Assembly (NCBI GenBank): GCA_034430515.1 | Contig: DAOUEP010000053.1 | Location: 1 to 29,196, forward strand | Reading direction: 5' to 3' | Length of the DNA: 29,196 nt | Source: DAOUEH01 sp034430515 | GTDB taxonomy: Bacteria > Chloroflexota > Dehalococcoidia > Dehalococcoidales > RBG-16-60-22 | Part shown: in pieces, positions 14,893 to 23,453 of the stretch | Layout of the letters: each line of letters starts with the position of its first letter | Position numbering within the stretch: the first letter of the stretch is position 1 | Made by a program: the position numbers and the translations under genes | The notes under the pieces: generated by a model | What the model saw: only the letters and a program-made list of their open reading frames with translations | What the model was told of the DNA's origin: nothing | Database searches by the model: none

Positions 14893-15945
14893 TTAAGCCC
14901 ACCCCAGGGCTTTTTCCACCGCCTTGATATCGGCGGGAAGCTCCCGGAAGGGCGGCGCCCCCTTGAGGGCGGTCTCGGTATCTTTGAGCCCGGTGCCGGT
15001 CACCACGCTGACGATGGTCTTGCCGCGAAACGACTCGCCCCGGCCGGTGAGCTTGATGAGGCCCGCCAGCGGCGCCGCCGAGGCCGGCTCGCCGAAGACG
15101 CCCGCCTCCGCGGCCATTATTTTCTGGGCGGCCAGGATTTCCGCGTCGCTGACCATGTCGATGATGCCGCCGGACTCGTCCCGGGCGGCCTCGGCCTTTT
15201 TCCAGCTGGCCGGGTTGCCGATGCGGATGGCGGTGGCCACCGTCTCCGGCTGCTCAATGGGGTGCCCCCGCACGATGGGGGCCGCTCCCTCGGCCTGGAA
15301 GCCGTACATCTTGGGCTTTAGGGTGGCCTTGCCCGCGGCGTAGTATTCCTTAAAGCCCTTCCAGTAGGCGGTGATGTTGCCGGCGTTGCCCACCGGCAGG
15401 AAGAGGTAGTCCGGGGCGTCGCCCAGGGCGTCGCAAATCTCGAAGGCGGCCGTCTTCTGCCCCTCGATGCGGTTAGGATTTAGCGAGTTGACCAGCGTCA
15501 CCGGGTGCCGTTCGCAGAGCTCGCGGACAATTTCCAGGGCTTTATCAAAATTGCCGTCCACGGCTATAATCTCGGCCCCGTAGACGATGGCCTGGGCCAG
15601 CTTGCCCATGGCGATTTTGCCGCCGGGGATGACGATAATGCACTTGAGCCCGCAGTACGCGGCGTAGGCCGCCGCCGAGGCCGACGTGTTGCCGGTGGAG
15701 GCGCAGATAACGGCCCGGCTCCCCGCCTCGACGGCCTTGGCCACGGCCACCACCATGCCCCGGTCTTTGAACGAGCCGGTGGGATGGCAGCCCTCCAGCT
15801 TAAAGTAAAGCTCCTTGCAGCCGTAGCGCCCGGCTAGCTTATCGCAGCGCACCAGCGGGGTATCCCCCTCGCCGATGGAGAAGATGGGGGTCTTACCGGT
15901 GACGGGGAGGTATTTTTTATAGTGGTTCAGGACGCCGGTTTTCAG
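14893..15945 (-). CDS. thrC: Threonine synthase
   Basis: About 350 residues. A PLP enzyme that turns O-phosphohomoserine into threonine. The PLP lysine is in PTGSFKDRG (about residue 60). The Ser/Gly-rich phosphate loop is seen in VGNAGN and the substrate region in CASTGNTSASAAAYAAYCG. The first ATG/GTG/TTG in frame is a GTG at 15852, which would remove a clearly conserved start (LNHYKKYLPVTGKTPIF, GEGDTPLV). In-frame homology extends back to a CTG at 15945. That CTG overlaps the hom stop as CTGA, with GAGGGAGG at suitable distance. I therefore annotate a CTG start and translational coupling. Because hom and thrC are adjacent and no thrB is seen, homoserine kinase must be encoded elsewhere. 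Confidence 0.88.
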   Translation of the reverse strand: MKTGVLNHYKKYLPVTGKTPIFSIGEGDTPLVRCDKLAGRYGCKELYFKLEGCHPTGSFKDRGMVVAVAKAVEAGSRAVICASTGNTSASAAAYAAYCGLKCIIVIPGGKIAMGKLAQAIVYGAEIIAVDGNFDKALEIVRELCERHPVTLVNSLNPNRIEGQKTAAFEICDALGDAPDYLFLPVGNAGNITAYWKGFKEYYAAGKATLKPKMYGFQAEGAAPIVRGHPIEQPETVATAIRIGNPASWKKAEAARDESGGIIDMVSDAEILAAQKIMAAEAGVFGEPASAAPLAGLIKLTGRGESFRGKTIVSVVTGTGLKDTETALKGAPPFRELPADIKAVEKALGWA

Positions 15946-17261
15946 GGCTGGCCTCCCTCGATATCCTCCACGCGGATACAGTTGCTTATCTCGTTGACCA
16001 CCTTTAGTCCCGCCAGCTCCTTGAGCGCCTGCTGCATGGCCTTTTCGCGGGCGGGGTGGGTCATAATCACGATTTCCGCCATCCTGGTGACGTCGTCCGA
16101 CTCCGGCTGCAACGCCGAGGCGATGCTTATCTTGTTGTTGCCGAAGACGGTGGCAATCTGCGCCAGCACGCCGGGGCGGTCGGCGGCGGCCAGGCGCACG
16201 TAATACTGCGTCTGGATTTCGTCCATCGGCTTGAGGCGCTTGCTGGAGACCGGCCGCCAGATGGAGAGGCTGCCGATGCCGAGGACAATCTTGCGGGCGG
16301 CGGCGATAATATCGGCGACGACGGCGGATGAGGTGGCCGAAGGCCCGGCCCCCTCCCCTATGAAGAGCACCCGGCCCACCAGGTCGCCCTCCACCTGCAC
16401 GCAGTTGTAGACGCCGTCCACCTTGGCCAGGAAGGACTCCTCCGGCAGGAAGACGGGGTGCACCCGTGCCTCGATGGCGCCGCCGGCCCGCTTGGCGATG
16501 GCCAGCAGCTTGATGGCGAAGCCGAGTTCGGAAGCGTAGCGGAAATCGCGGCCGGTGAGGCGGGTAATGCCCTCGCAGTAAATATCCTCCGGCACGACCT
16601 TCATCCGGAAGGCCAGCGAGGCCAGTATCGCCAGCTTGTAGCGGGCGTCGTAGCCGGCCACGTCGTTCTCCGGGTTGGTCTCGGCGTAGCCCAGTTTCTG
16701 GGCCTCCCGGAGCACGGCGGCGAAGTCCAGCCCCTCCCGCGCCATGCGGCTGAGGATGTAATTGGTGGTGCCGTTGATGATGGCGAAGATGCCGGTAATT
16801 TCGTTACCCGCCAGGTCGTGCTTGAAGGGGGCAATCAAAGGAATTCCCCCGCCGACGCTGGCCTCGTAGAGCAGGCCCACGCCGTGCTTTTGCGCCAGGG
16901 CTAAAAGCTCGGTGCCGTGCTTGGCGATGACCTCCTTGTTGGAGGTGACGGCGTGCTTGCCCGAGGTGAGCGCCCGGTGCAGGTACTCGTAGGCCGGCCT
17001 CTCGCCGCCGATGGCCTCGACGACGATATCAATGCCCGGCTCGCTGAAGAACTCGTCCGCGTCGGTGGTGAAGAGGGCGGCGGGCAGCTCTTTCGCCCGG
17101 GGGCGCTCCAGGTCCTCCGGCAGCACCTTGATGCGCCGCAGGACGACGGGGCAGCCCACCCTGGCCGCCAGGTCGTCGGCCTTGTCCGCAAGGACTCTGG
17201 CCACCTGCCCGGCGATGACCCCCAGCCCCATCAGCCCGATGCCGATACTTCGCTCGCTCAT
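15942..17261 (-). CDS. hom: Homoserine dehydrogenase with C-terminal ACT domain
   Basis: 439 residues. It reduces aspartate semialdehyde to homoserine, the branch point to threonine and methionine. The NAD(P) loop GLMGLGVIAGQV lies at residues 9-20. The catalytic region carries VTSNKEVIAKHG and EASVGGGIPLI, and INGTTNYILSRM and the AETNPENDVAGYDARYK block complete the family signature. Residues about 360-435 are an ACT domain (AAADRPGVLAQIATVFGNN), usually the site of threonine feedback. The aspartokinase part found in ThrA-type fusions is absent. GGGGAGAG precedes the ATG. It lies 21 bases after the isomerase gene, and its stop overlaps the proposed thrC start by two bases. Confidence 0.95.
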   Translation of the reverse strand: MSERSIGIGLMGLGVIAGQVARVLADKADDLAARVGCPVVLRRIKVLPEDLERPRAKELPAALFTTDADEFFSEPGIDIVVEAIGGERPAYEYLHRALTSGKHAVTSNKEVIAKHGTELLALAQKHGVGLLYEASVGGGIPLIAPFKHDLAGNEITGIFAIINGTTNYILSRMAREGLDFAAVLREAQKLGYAETNPENDVAGYDARYKLAILASLAFRMKVVPEDIYCEGITRLTGRDFRYASELGFAIKLLAIAKRAGGAIEARVHPVFLPEESFLAKVDGVYNCVQVEGDLVGRVLFIGEGAGPSATSSAVVADIIAAARKIVLGIGSLSIWRPVSSKRLKPMDEIQTQYYVRLAAADRPGVLAQIATVFGNNKISIASALQPESDDVTRMAEIVIMTHPAREKAMQQALKELAGLKVVNEISNCIRVEDIEGGQP

Positions 17262-17282
17262 CTCTACTCTCCCCTGAGGTGA

Positions 17283-18569
17283 CTAACCCCCGGTCACCTT
17301 TTCCACTATCAGTTGCTGCGCTTCGGTGGTAAAACCGGTGCGGTCAATAATTTCGGCGCTTTCCGTCTGGAGATTAGTCAGCCAGTCGCTGTAGGCCCGG
17401 TCGAGCAGGTTCTGGTAGTCTTCGTCGCTCAGCTCACGGTCGTCTTCCCTGCCGACCACCTGGACTACCCAGTAGCCGCCGGTCGTCCACTGGTCGCCGT
17501 CGCGGATGGGTTGGCTCCAGACCCCCGTCTCCCGCTCCTCGCCGAAGACGTAATCGTCAAAGGCCTGGCTTACCACGACGGCATCGGCTTCGGGGCGGGT
17601 AATCAGGCCCAGGTCGCCGCCGTTCTGCTGGGACTGGCTGTACTGGGAATACTCCTCGGCCAGGGCGTCCATGTCCTCGCCGTCCTCCAGCCGCTGGCGG
17701 ATGGCCTCGGCCTCCTCCTGGCTGCCCAGGTAAAGGGCGTAAACCTGGAACTCGTCCGTGGTGAACTTCTCGTTGATATTAATCAGCCAGTAGCCCAGCC
17801 GCTTGCTTTTATTCTCGTCGTAGAGGGGCTGGCTGATGTCGCCCGCCATTGCCCCGAAGGCATAGTCCACCGGCACGGCGGAGCCGATATCCTCCCCGAG
17901 GATTACCCGGGGATGCCAGCCGTAGTCGCCCTGGTTCTCCTCCAGGGACTGAGCGTCGGCGGCGAAATCCGTGATGAGCGCGGCGAAGTCCTCGCCCTGC
18001 GCCAGCCGGCGGCGGACTTCCTGCCCTACCGGCTCGCTCTCCACCAGCATGGCCCGTATATCTACCTGAGCCTGGGAAGCCGGTGTCTGGGGGGCGAAAT
18101 ATTCGTCCTTCAGCCGGTTGTAGAGCAGGCTCATCCGGGCGATATCCGCCGAGGCCTTATTATCGGGCAGGCCCATCTGCTCCCTCTGGTCGCGGATGTC
18201 GCCGCCGCTCGGCTTAAAGCCCAGCTCCTCCGCCCCCCGCCGGGCCAGCTCGGTATTGATGATGTCCTCCACGTAGTAACTCAACGTCTGCGTCAGGATG
18301 CTGCTCGCCTGCCCGCCGCCCAGGTCGGTGACGTAATCGACGACATAGCCGATATTGAACTTGCGGTCGCCGACCTTAACGACAGTGGCGTGCATGGGGC
18401 GGTACATGCCCAGAAACCACCCCAGCAGGACGATGAGAACCACGGCGGCGATAATCCCCACCCCGCTGAAAAAGATGATGCGCTGGCGCCGCACCTGGCG
18501 CTTGTGGTGCGAAAGGGCGCGCCGCGTCATCTGGCGCGGGGGCTTAGCTGTTTTATTCTTCTTGGCCAA
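17283..18569 (-). CDS. Membrane-anchored SurA/PrsA-like peptidyl-prolyl isomerase
   Basis: 428 residues with a TTG start; AAGGAG lies eight bases ahead of it. A very basic N-terminus (1-30) is followed by one hydrophobic segment (about 31-55, IIFFSGVGIIAAVVLIVLLG). That gives an uncleaved anchor with the body outside the cytoplasmic membrane. A SurA_N-like helical region (about 60-165) precedes two parvulin-like repeats. Repeat one is about 165-270 (VDIRAMLVESE, AQGEDFAALITDFAAD, GDYGWHPR). Repeat two is about 275-390 (EFQVYALYLGSQEEAEAI, DMDALAEEYSQ, GGDLGLITRPEADAV). Such proteins help extracytoplasmic proteins fold. The parvulin cores look divergent, so enzymatic activity is less certain than the fold. 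It is the first gene of the hom-thrC-folE operon; the link to amino-acid genes is probably positional only. Confidence 0.8.
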   Translation of the reverse strand: MAKKNKTAKPPRQMTRRALSHHKRQVRRQRIIFFSGVGIIAAVVLIVLLGWFLGMYRPMHATVVKVGDRKFNIGYVVDYVTDLGGGQASSILTQTLSYYVEDIINTELARRGAEELGFKPSGGDIRDQREQMGLPDNKASADIARMSLLYNRLKDEYFAPQTPASQAQVDIRAMLVESEPVGQEVRRRLAQGEDFAALITDFAADAQSLEENQGDYGWHPRVILGEDIGSAVPVDYAFGAMAGDISQPLYDENKSKRLGYWLININEKFTTDEFQVYALYLGSQEEAEAIRQRLEDGEDMDALAEEYSQYSQSQQNGGDLGLITRPEADAVVVSQAFDDYVFGEERETGVWSQPIRDGDQWTTGGYWVVQVVGREDDRELSDEDYQNLLDRAYSDWLTNLQTESAEIIDRTGFTTEAQQLIVEKVTGG

Positions 18570-18610
18570 ACCGGTATCTCCTTACCTCAAGTTTGCAAAC
18601 CGCTCTTATA

Positions 18611-18639
18611 TTTATAATGCATAAGCCGATTGTTTTCAA
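18611..18639 (-). promoter_or_regulatory. Sigma70-type promoter of the ppi-hom-thrC-folE operon
   Basis: On the minus strand, TTGAAA (18634-18639) and TATAAA (18611-18616) are spaced by 17 bases, about 40 bases ahead of the TTG start. The 12-base element GGTCGCGGCCTC (minus strand; 18646-18657) lies six bases upstream of the -35 box. Confidence 0.65.
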
Positions 18640-18660
18640 CACACCGAGGCCGCGACCTGG

Positions 18661-20199
18661 TTATTTTTTCCAGACGATGTGGCGCCGCCACCGCGGCGAG
18701 CGGCGGGGGAAGTCGGCGCGGAAATGGGCGCCGCGGCTCTCCTCGCGGATAAAGGCGGCCTCGGTGAGCAGGCGGCCGGTGAGTATCAGGTTGCAGAGCT
18801 CCCCGGTGGGCTGGTCGGCGGGCGGGGGCAGGGTCGCCTGCCAGGCGGCCAGGGTAGCGGCGGCGCGGGTGAGGCCGTCCCTATCGCGGATGATGCCCGC
18901 GTTGTCCCAGTGGAGCTGCTGCAGGGCGGCCAGGCCGGGGGCGGGCAGGTTCTCCGGGGGATTACGGTCGGGGAGCGAGGCGTAGATGACCTGGCTGTCG
19001 TCAGCGGCGTCCTTTTCCCGGGACGGGCCGGCTGTCCGGTCCACGATGCGGCGGGAGAAGACGATGGCCTCCAGGAGCGAGTTGGAGGCGAGGCGGTTGG
19101 CGCCGTGGACGCCGGTGCAGGCCACCTCGCCGGTGGCGAACAGCCCGGCGATATTGGTCTCGCCCCAGGTATTGGTGCGCACGCCGCCAATCATGTAGTG
19201 GGCCGCCGGGGCCACCGGGATGAGGGCATGGGTGATGTCCAGGCCGTGGTCCAGGCAGAAGCGGTAGATATGGGGGAAGCGGGTGGTAATGGTGTGGGGC
19301 GGCAGGTGGGTAACGTCCACATAGACGCGGTCGGAGCCGGTCTTTTTCATCTCGTCGAGGATGGAGCGGGCCACGATGTCGCGGGGGGCCAGGTCGCCGC
19401 GGGGGTCATAGCCCGTCATGAAGGGGCGGCCCTCGGCGTTGCGGAGGACGCCCCCCTCCCCCCGCACCGCCTCCGAGATGAGAAAAGGCAGCACGCCGGG
19501 GATGCGCAGGGCGGTGGGGTGGAACTGAAAAAACTCCATATCGGCAATCTCGGCGCCGGCGTTATAGGCCAGGGCCACGCCGTCGCCGGTGGCCACGTCG
19601 GAGTTGGTGTTGTACTTAAAGAGCTGCCCGGCGCCGCCGGTGGCCAGCACCAGGTAGCGGCAGCCGAACTCCTCCACGGTGCCGGTGCGGCAGTCCAGCG
19701 CCTTGATGCCCCGTACCCGGCCCTTGTCAACTAAAATCTCGGTGGCCAGGAAGTTCTCCAGCACGGTTATGCCCATGTCGCGCACCTGGCGGGAGAGCGT
19801 TACCTCGATGTGCTCGCCGGTGGCGTCGCCGCCGGCGTGGAGGACGCGGGGCACACTGTGGGCGGCCTCCATCGCCAGGGCGATTTCGCCGTCCAGGGTA
19901 TCGAACGGGACGCGGTAGCCGACTAAATCGGCAATACGGGCCGGGGCCTCGGTGGCCAGGATGCGCGCCGCGGCTTCGTCGGAAAGGCCGGCCCCGGCGG
20001 CCACGGTGTCCTTGATGTGGAGCTCCGGCGAGTCGCCCTTGCTGATGGCGGCGGCGATGCCGCCCTGGGCGTAGCGGGTGTTGCAGTCGTCGATGCTGCC
20101 CTTGGTAATCACCAAAACTCGGCCGTGCTGGCGGGCCAGCAGGGCGGTGTAAAGCCCGCCGATGCCGCTGCCGACGATGATATAGTCGTAGCGGTTCAT
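18661..20199 (-). CDS. nadB: L-aspartate oxidase
   Basis: 512 residues. A FAD enzyme that oxidises aspartate to iminoaspartate for NAD synthesis. The FAD loop IIVGSGIGGLYTALLA starts the protein, followed by NTRYAQGGIAAAI. The active-site run FFQFHPTALRIPG, SEAVRGEGGVLRN and DLAPRDIVARSI is typical of NadB and separates it from fumarate reductase. GEVACTGVHGANRLASNSLLEA near the C-terminus also fits. Without oxygen NadB passes electrons to fumarate or quinone. It is the last gene of a five-gene redox operon; its ATG directly follows the acyl-CoA dehydrogenase stop. The other NAD genes (nadA, nadC) are not in the window. Confidence 0.93.
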   Translation of the reverse strand: MNRYDYIIVGSGIGGLYTALLARQHGRVLVITKGSIDDCNTRYAQGGIAAAISKGDSPELHIKDTVAAGAGLSDEAAARILATEAPARIADLVGYRVPFDTLDGEIALAMEAAHSVPRVLHAGGDATGEHIEVTLSRQVRDMGITVLENFLATEILVDKGRVRGIKALDCRTGTVEEFGCRYLVLATGGAGQLFKYNTNSDVATGDGVALAYNAGAEIADMEFFQFHPTALRIPGVLPFLISEAVRGEGGVLRNAEGRPFMTGYDPRGDLAPRDIVARSILDEMKKTGSDRVYVDVTHLPPHTITTRFPHIYRFCLDHGLDITHALIPVAPAAHYMIGGVRTNTWGETNIAGLFATGEVACTGVHGANRLASNSLLEAIVFSRRIVDRTAGPSREKDAADDSQVIYASLPDRNPPENLPAPGLAALQQLHWDNAGIIRDRDGLTRAAATLAAWQATLPPPADQPTGELCNLILTGRLLTEAAFIREESRGAHFRADFPRRSPRWRRHIVWKK

Positions 20200-21357
20200 T
20201 TAATCACCGGCGCCCTGGATAATATCCCGCGCGACGACGTGCCGCTGCCGCTCCAGGGAAAGCTCAACGGCCCCGTCCGCCAGGGCGCGCTGGCAGAGCC
20301 GGGCCATGGGCTGACCGGCCAGATACGGCGGCCCGCCAAAGACGTGGGAGACGCGGTCGGCGATGGTCTGGACGGCCTGGGTGGCGTAGAGCCTGACCAG
20401 GGCTGCCTGCCGCGCGATGAGTTCGCCCTTGTCCGCCTGCCAGGCCGCCTCGTAGACCATGAGGCGGGCGGCGCGGACGTACGCCGCGATTTCGGCCAGG
20501 GCGGCGCGGATATTGGCCTTTTTGTAAACGGACTGGCCGAAGGACTCCAGCGACTGCGCCGCGGCGGTGGCCTCTTCCAGCAGGCGGCGGGCGACGCCCA
20601 CGCAGCGGGCCGCCCGTATCACGCGGCGCGCCGGCAGCCACTTTTTGCCCAACTCCAGGGCCTTGCCGGCCTCGCCCAGGACGTTTTCGGCCATCTCGCG
20701 GCAGTTCCGGAAGGCCAGCTCCAGCGGCTCGCGCAGCGGGGCCAGCCAGCCGCGCCGCTCGCCGCCGCCCCGCAAAGTGAAACCGGGCGTATCTTTATCC
20801 ACCAGAAAGGCGGTGAGCCCCGCTTCGGTCGCGGCGAAGACCAGGGCGAAGTAGTCGTCGCCGGGGCGGGAGAAGGAGAGCTTGCGCCCGTTCAAAACGT
20901 AGTCATCGCCGTCGCGGCGAGCCTTGAGACGCACGGCGGCGGGGTCGCCAGTATTGCCCGGCTCCAGGAGGGCCACCAGCGGCCTCTTAGCGCCGCTCAG
21001 GGCGGGCTGGAGGTATCGCTCGCGCTGCATTTGGCTGCCGTCGAAGAGGAAGGGCGTCACGTCGCCGAAGTGGAAAGGCACCACGGTGCGGGACAGCTCT
21101 TCCTCCACCAGGCAGGCCCCCAGGGTATCCAGACCGGCGCCGCCCAGTTCCTCGGGCACGCCCACCCCCCAGAGGCCCATCTCCCTGACCAGGGCGGTCA
21201 ACTCGGCCTCTTTCTCGGCAGGGAGAGCGGCGCGGGCGTCGCTCTGGTCGGCGGCGCGGCCCAGCAGGTCGCGCTCCAGCGGGCGGAGCCTGTCGGTGAC
21301 GAAGTCCCGCGCCAGCTTTTGTATCATCTTCAGTTCTTCGGGCAGTTCAAAATCCAT
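20200..21357 (-). CDS. Acyl-CoA dehydrogenase family protein
   Basis: 385 residues with all three domains of the family. The N-terminal helices are FELPEELKMIQKLARDFV and GLWGVGVPEELGGAGLD. The beta domain carries ALLEPGNTGDPAAVRLKA and DDYVLNGRKLSFSRPGDDY. The C-terminal helical domain ends in SLERQRHVVARDII. FAD-linked oxidation of a CoA thioester is expected, with electrons leaving through ETF or, in this operon, perhaps through the neighbouring Fe-S proteins. Around the usual catalytic glutamate the sequence is DGAVELSLERQ rather than the common GPDEVH or GTEEIQ. A glutamate is kept, but the surrounding motif is unusual, so the substrate cannot be named. It starts 11 bases after the small ferredoxin-like gene and ends directly at nadB. 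Confidence 0.87.
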   Translation of the reverse strand: MDFELPEELKMIQKLARDFVTDRLRPLERDLLGRAADQSDARAALPAEKEAELTALVREMGLWGVGVPEELGGAGLDTLGACLVEEELSRTVVPFHFGDVTPFLFDGSQMQRERYLQPALSGAKRPLVALLEPGNTGDPAAVRLKARRDGDDYVLNGRKLSFSRPGDDYFALVFAATEAGLTAFLVDKDTPGFTLRGGGERRGWLAPLREPLELAFRNCREMAENVLGEAGKALELGKKWLPARRVIRAARCVGVARRLLEEATAAAQSLESFGQSVYKKANIRAALAEIAAYVRAARLMVYEAAWQADKGELIARQAALVRLYATQAVQTIADRVSHVFGGPPYLAGQPMARLCQRALADGAVELSLERQRHVVARDIIQGAGD

Positions 21358-21368
21358 AACACCCCACC

Positions 21369-21815
21369 CTAGCTGATGGCCTCCTCCAGGAATAAATCCA
21401 GATCCGGCTCGTCAACGTCGCCGAGGCGCTCCTCCAGGCGCGACATGACCTCCACCAGGCGGTGGTTGACGATGTAGTGCTTGATGGTGGTATCCACCTG
21501 GGGGCAGACCAGGACGCAGGCATGGCAGAGGTCACAGTCCTCCCCGACGGTGCTTTCCAAGGCCATGGAGGTGCGCTGCTCGGTGCGCTGGCGGCGGTAC
21601 GGCTCGCGGGAGAGGAACGGGCAGATGTCCACGCAGTTGCCGCAGCCCAGGCACTCCTTGTGGCCGCTGAGGTTCTCGGCGATGTTGAGCGAGTGGGCGG
21701 TGCCGAAGCCGCTGGAGAGCAGGCGCAGACGCGCTACCGGCGGGCAGCGCGTGCCGAGGATTTGGTTGAGGATGACCTCAATCTCTTTTACGTCTCTCTG
21801 GACTGGTAAAGGCAT
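21369..21815 (-). CDS. Small two-[4Fe-4S] ferredoxin-like protein (HdrC-like)
   Basis: 148 residues. The frame is open further upstream inside the flavoprotein gene, but the ATG at 21815 with AGGAGA seven bases ahead is the start. Two cluster motifs are seen: CLGCGNCVDICP (Cys55, 58, 61, 65) and CDLCHACVLVCP (Cys94, 97, 100, 104). They are separated by a basic linker. The arrangement resembles HdrC or the Fe-S parts of soluble reductases. No membrane segment or catalytic domain is present. Two bases separate it from the flavoprotein stop, so it is probably an electron-transfer subunit of the same complex, linking it to the acyl-CoA dehydrogenase downstream or to an outside carrier. Confidence 0.82.
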   Translation of the reverse strand: MPLPVQRDVKEIEVILNQILGTRCPPVARLRLLSSGFGTAHSLNIAENLSGHKECLGCGNCVDICPFLSREPYRRQRTEQRTSMALESTVGEDCDLCHACVLVCPQVDTTIKHYIVNHRLVEVMSRLEERLGDVDEPDLDLFLEEAIS

Positions 21816-21817
21816 GA

Positions 21818-23443
21818 CTATATCTCCTGCCGGGTGTGGTCGCGCGAGCGGCGGGCGTAGTTGGGCAAAAGGTGCGGCGAGACGGGCCGCTCGCCGGCGA
21901 TGCCCGCCTGGGCCAGCTCCTGCTGCCAGCGGCGCACGTGCTCCAGGGTGGGGTGGCCGCGCTTGACCTCCTTGGCATATCTGGCTGCCGCCGCCCCGGC
22001 CCGCCGCCCGAAGACGAACAGGTCCAGGGTGGAGTTGCCGATGAGCCGGTTGCGTCCGTGGACGCCGCCGGTGCACTCCCCGGCGGCGAAGAGCCCCGGC
22101 ACGACGGTGGCCCCTTCGGTATCTATTTTAATGCCGCCATTCTGGTAGTGGAGGGTGGGGTAGACTAGAATCGGCTCACGGGTAATATCGATGTTGTAGC
22201 GGCGGAACTGCCGTACCATGGCGGGCAGCTCACGGGCGATGGTGCCCTCGCCGCGGAGGATATCAATCATCGGCGAGTCCAGCCAGACGCCCGCCTCGCC
22301 GTGGGGCGTGCGCAGCCCCAGCCCCCGCTCGCCGCACTCGCGAATAATGGCCGAGGCCACCACGTCGCGCGGCTCCAGCGGCATGACGAACTGCTCGCCG
22401 CGGCCGTTGACCAGCTGCGCCCCCAGGGTGCGCACCTTCTCGGTGACCAGCTGCCCCAGGATGGGCAAAGGATAGGCGGCGCCGGTGGGGTGGTACTGCA
22501 TCGTATCGATGAAAATAAGCCCGGCCCCGGCGCGGTAGGCCAGCACCAGGCCGTCGGCGGTGGCGCCGTAGTGGTTGGTGGTGGGGAAGCCCTGCAGGTG
22601 CAGCCGCCCGATGCCGCCGGTGGCCAGTACAATGGCGCGAGCGCGGACGACGAGCAGCTCTTCCGTTTCCAGATTGAGCAAAATGGCCCCGGCAATCTGG
22701 CCTCTATCGTCCAGGATAAGCTCCACCGCCGGGGCGAACTCTAAATAGTCTATCTTCTTATTGGTCAACTCGTCGCGGAGGACGCGCATCTCCTCCAGGC
22801 CGGTGTAATCGCGCGCCGAGTGCAGCCGCCGCCGCGACGTTCCCCCGCCGGAGAGCTCGTGCATGGCGCCGTCGGGCGTCTTGTCCCAGTTGACCCCCAG
22901 CCGCTCCAGCCACTTGATGGCCGAGGGGGCGTCCTTGACGAGCACCTCCACCAGGTCGGGGATGTTGGCGAAGTGGCCGCCGCCCATGGTATCCAGGTAG
23001 TGCTGGGCCGGGGAGTCCTCGGGGCGGTCGGCGGCCTGTGTCCCCGCCTGCGCGCCGACGGTGTTGGCGTCGCCCAGTCTCAGCTTGGTGGCCACCAGGA
23101 CGCGCGCCCCGCCGGCGTGGGCCAGTAGCGCCGCCGAGGCCCCCGCCCCGCCGCAGCCGATGACGAGCACGTCCACGTTATAGTCCGGGCTGGCGGGGTC
23201 GATTTCGTCGGGGGTGATGCGGGAGCTGCCTTCCAGCAGGTCGGCCAGCTCCACCGGGGCGCGGTCGCCCTTATTTACGCCCACCGCAAGCTCCCGCATG
23301 CTGGTGGCGATGTAGTCGGGGTGGTAGCTTCGCAGCAGGTCGGCCTTGGCGGCCTCGTCCAGGCGCGGCACCGCCTCGATGAGCCGCCGCACCCGGGTAT
23401 CCTCAACGATATGGATGTTCTCTTCCAGATAGGCAGGGTACAT
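21818..23443 (-). CDS. Fumarate reductase/succinate dehydrogenase-like flavoprotein subunit
   Basis: 541 residues. An N-terminal stretch of about 88 residues with no known motif precedes the FAD-binding domain DVLVIGCGGAGASAALLAH (91-109). The capping region carries DTMGGGHFANIPDLVE and LGVNWDKTPDG. IVLATGGIGRLHLQG, MQYHPTGAAYPLP, EKVRTLGAQLVNGRGEQF and LFAAGECTGGVHGRNRLIGNS complete the family pattern. HPTGA supplies a His found at the active site of FRD/SDH flavoproteins, and LEPRDVVASAI matches the conserved Arg motif. It may reduce fumarate or a different alpha,beta-unsaturated acid, or act as a disulfide- or thiol-type reductase subunit. No membrane anchor gene (SdhC/FrdC) is nearby, so the complex looks soluble. 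It lies 10 bases after the Fe-S subunit gene; its own ribosome-binding site is poor, so coupling is likely. Confidence 0.82.
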   Translation of the reverse strand: MYPAYLEENIHIVEDTRVRRLIEAVPRLDEAAKADLLRSYHPDYIATSMRELAVGVNKGDRAPVELADLLEGSSRITPDEIDPASPDYNVDVLVIGCGGAGASAALLAHAGGARVLVATKLRLGDANTVGAQAGTQAADRPEDSPAQHYLDTMGGGHFANIPDLVEVLVKDAPSAIKWLERLGVNWDKTPDGAMHELSGGGTSRRRLHSARDYTGLEEMRVLRDELTNKKIDYLEFAPAVELILDDRGQIAGAILLNLETEELLVVRARAIVLATGGIGRLHLQGFPTTNHYGATADGLVLAYRAGAGLIFIDTMQYHPTGAAYPLPILGQLVTEKVRTLGAQLVNGRGEQFVMPLEPRDVVASAIIRECGERGLGLRTPHGEAGVWLDSPMIDILRGEGTIARELPAMVRQFRRYNIDITREPILVYPTLHYQNGGIKIDTEGATVVPGLFAAGECTGGVHGRNRLIGNSTLDLFVFGRRAGAAAARYAKEVKRGHPTLEHVRRWQQELAQAGIAGERPVSPHLLPNYARRSRDHTRQEI

Positions 23444-23453
23444 TACGGTTGTC

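Noticed and set aside
20017..21372. 451-codon plus-strand frame opposite the acyl-CoA dehydrogenase gene
   Set aside because: Gly/Gln/Ala/His-rich antisense shadow without ribosome-binding site or family signature.
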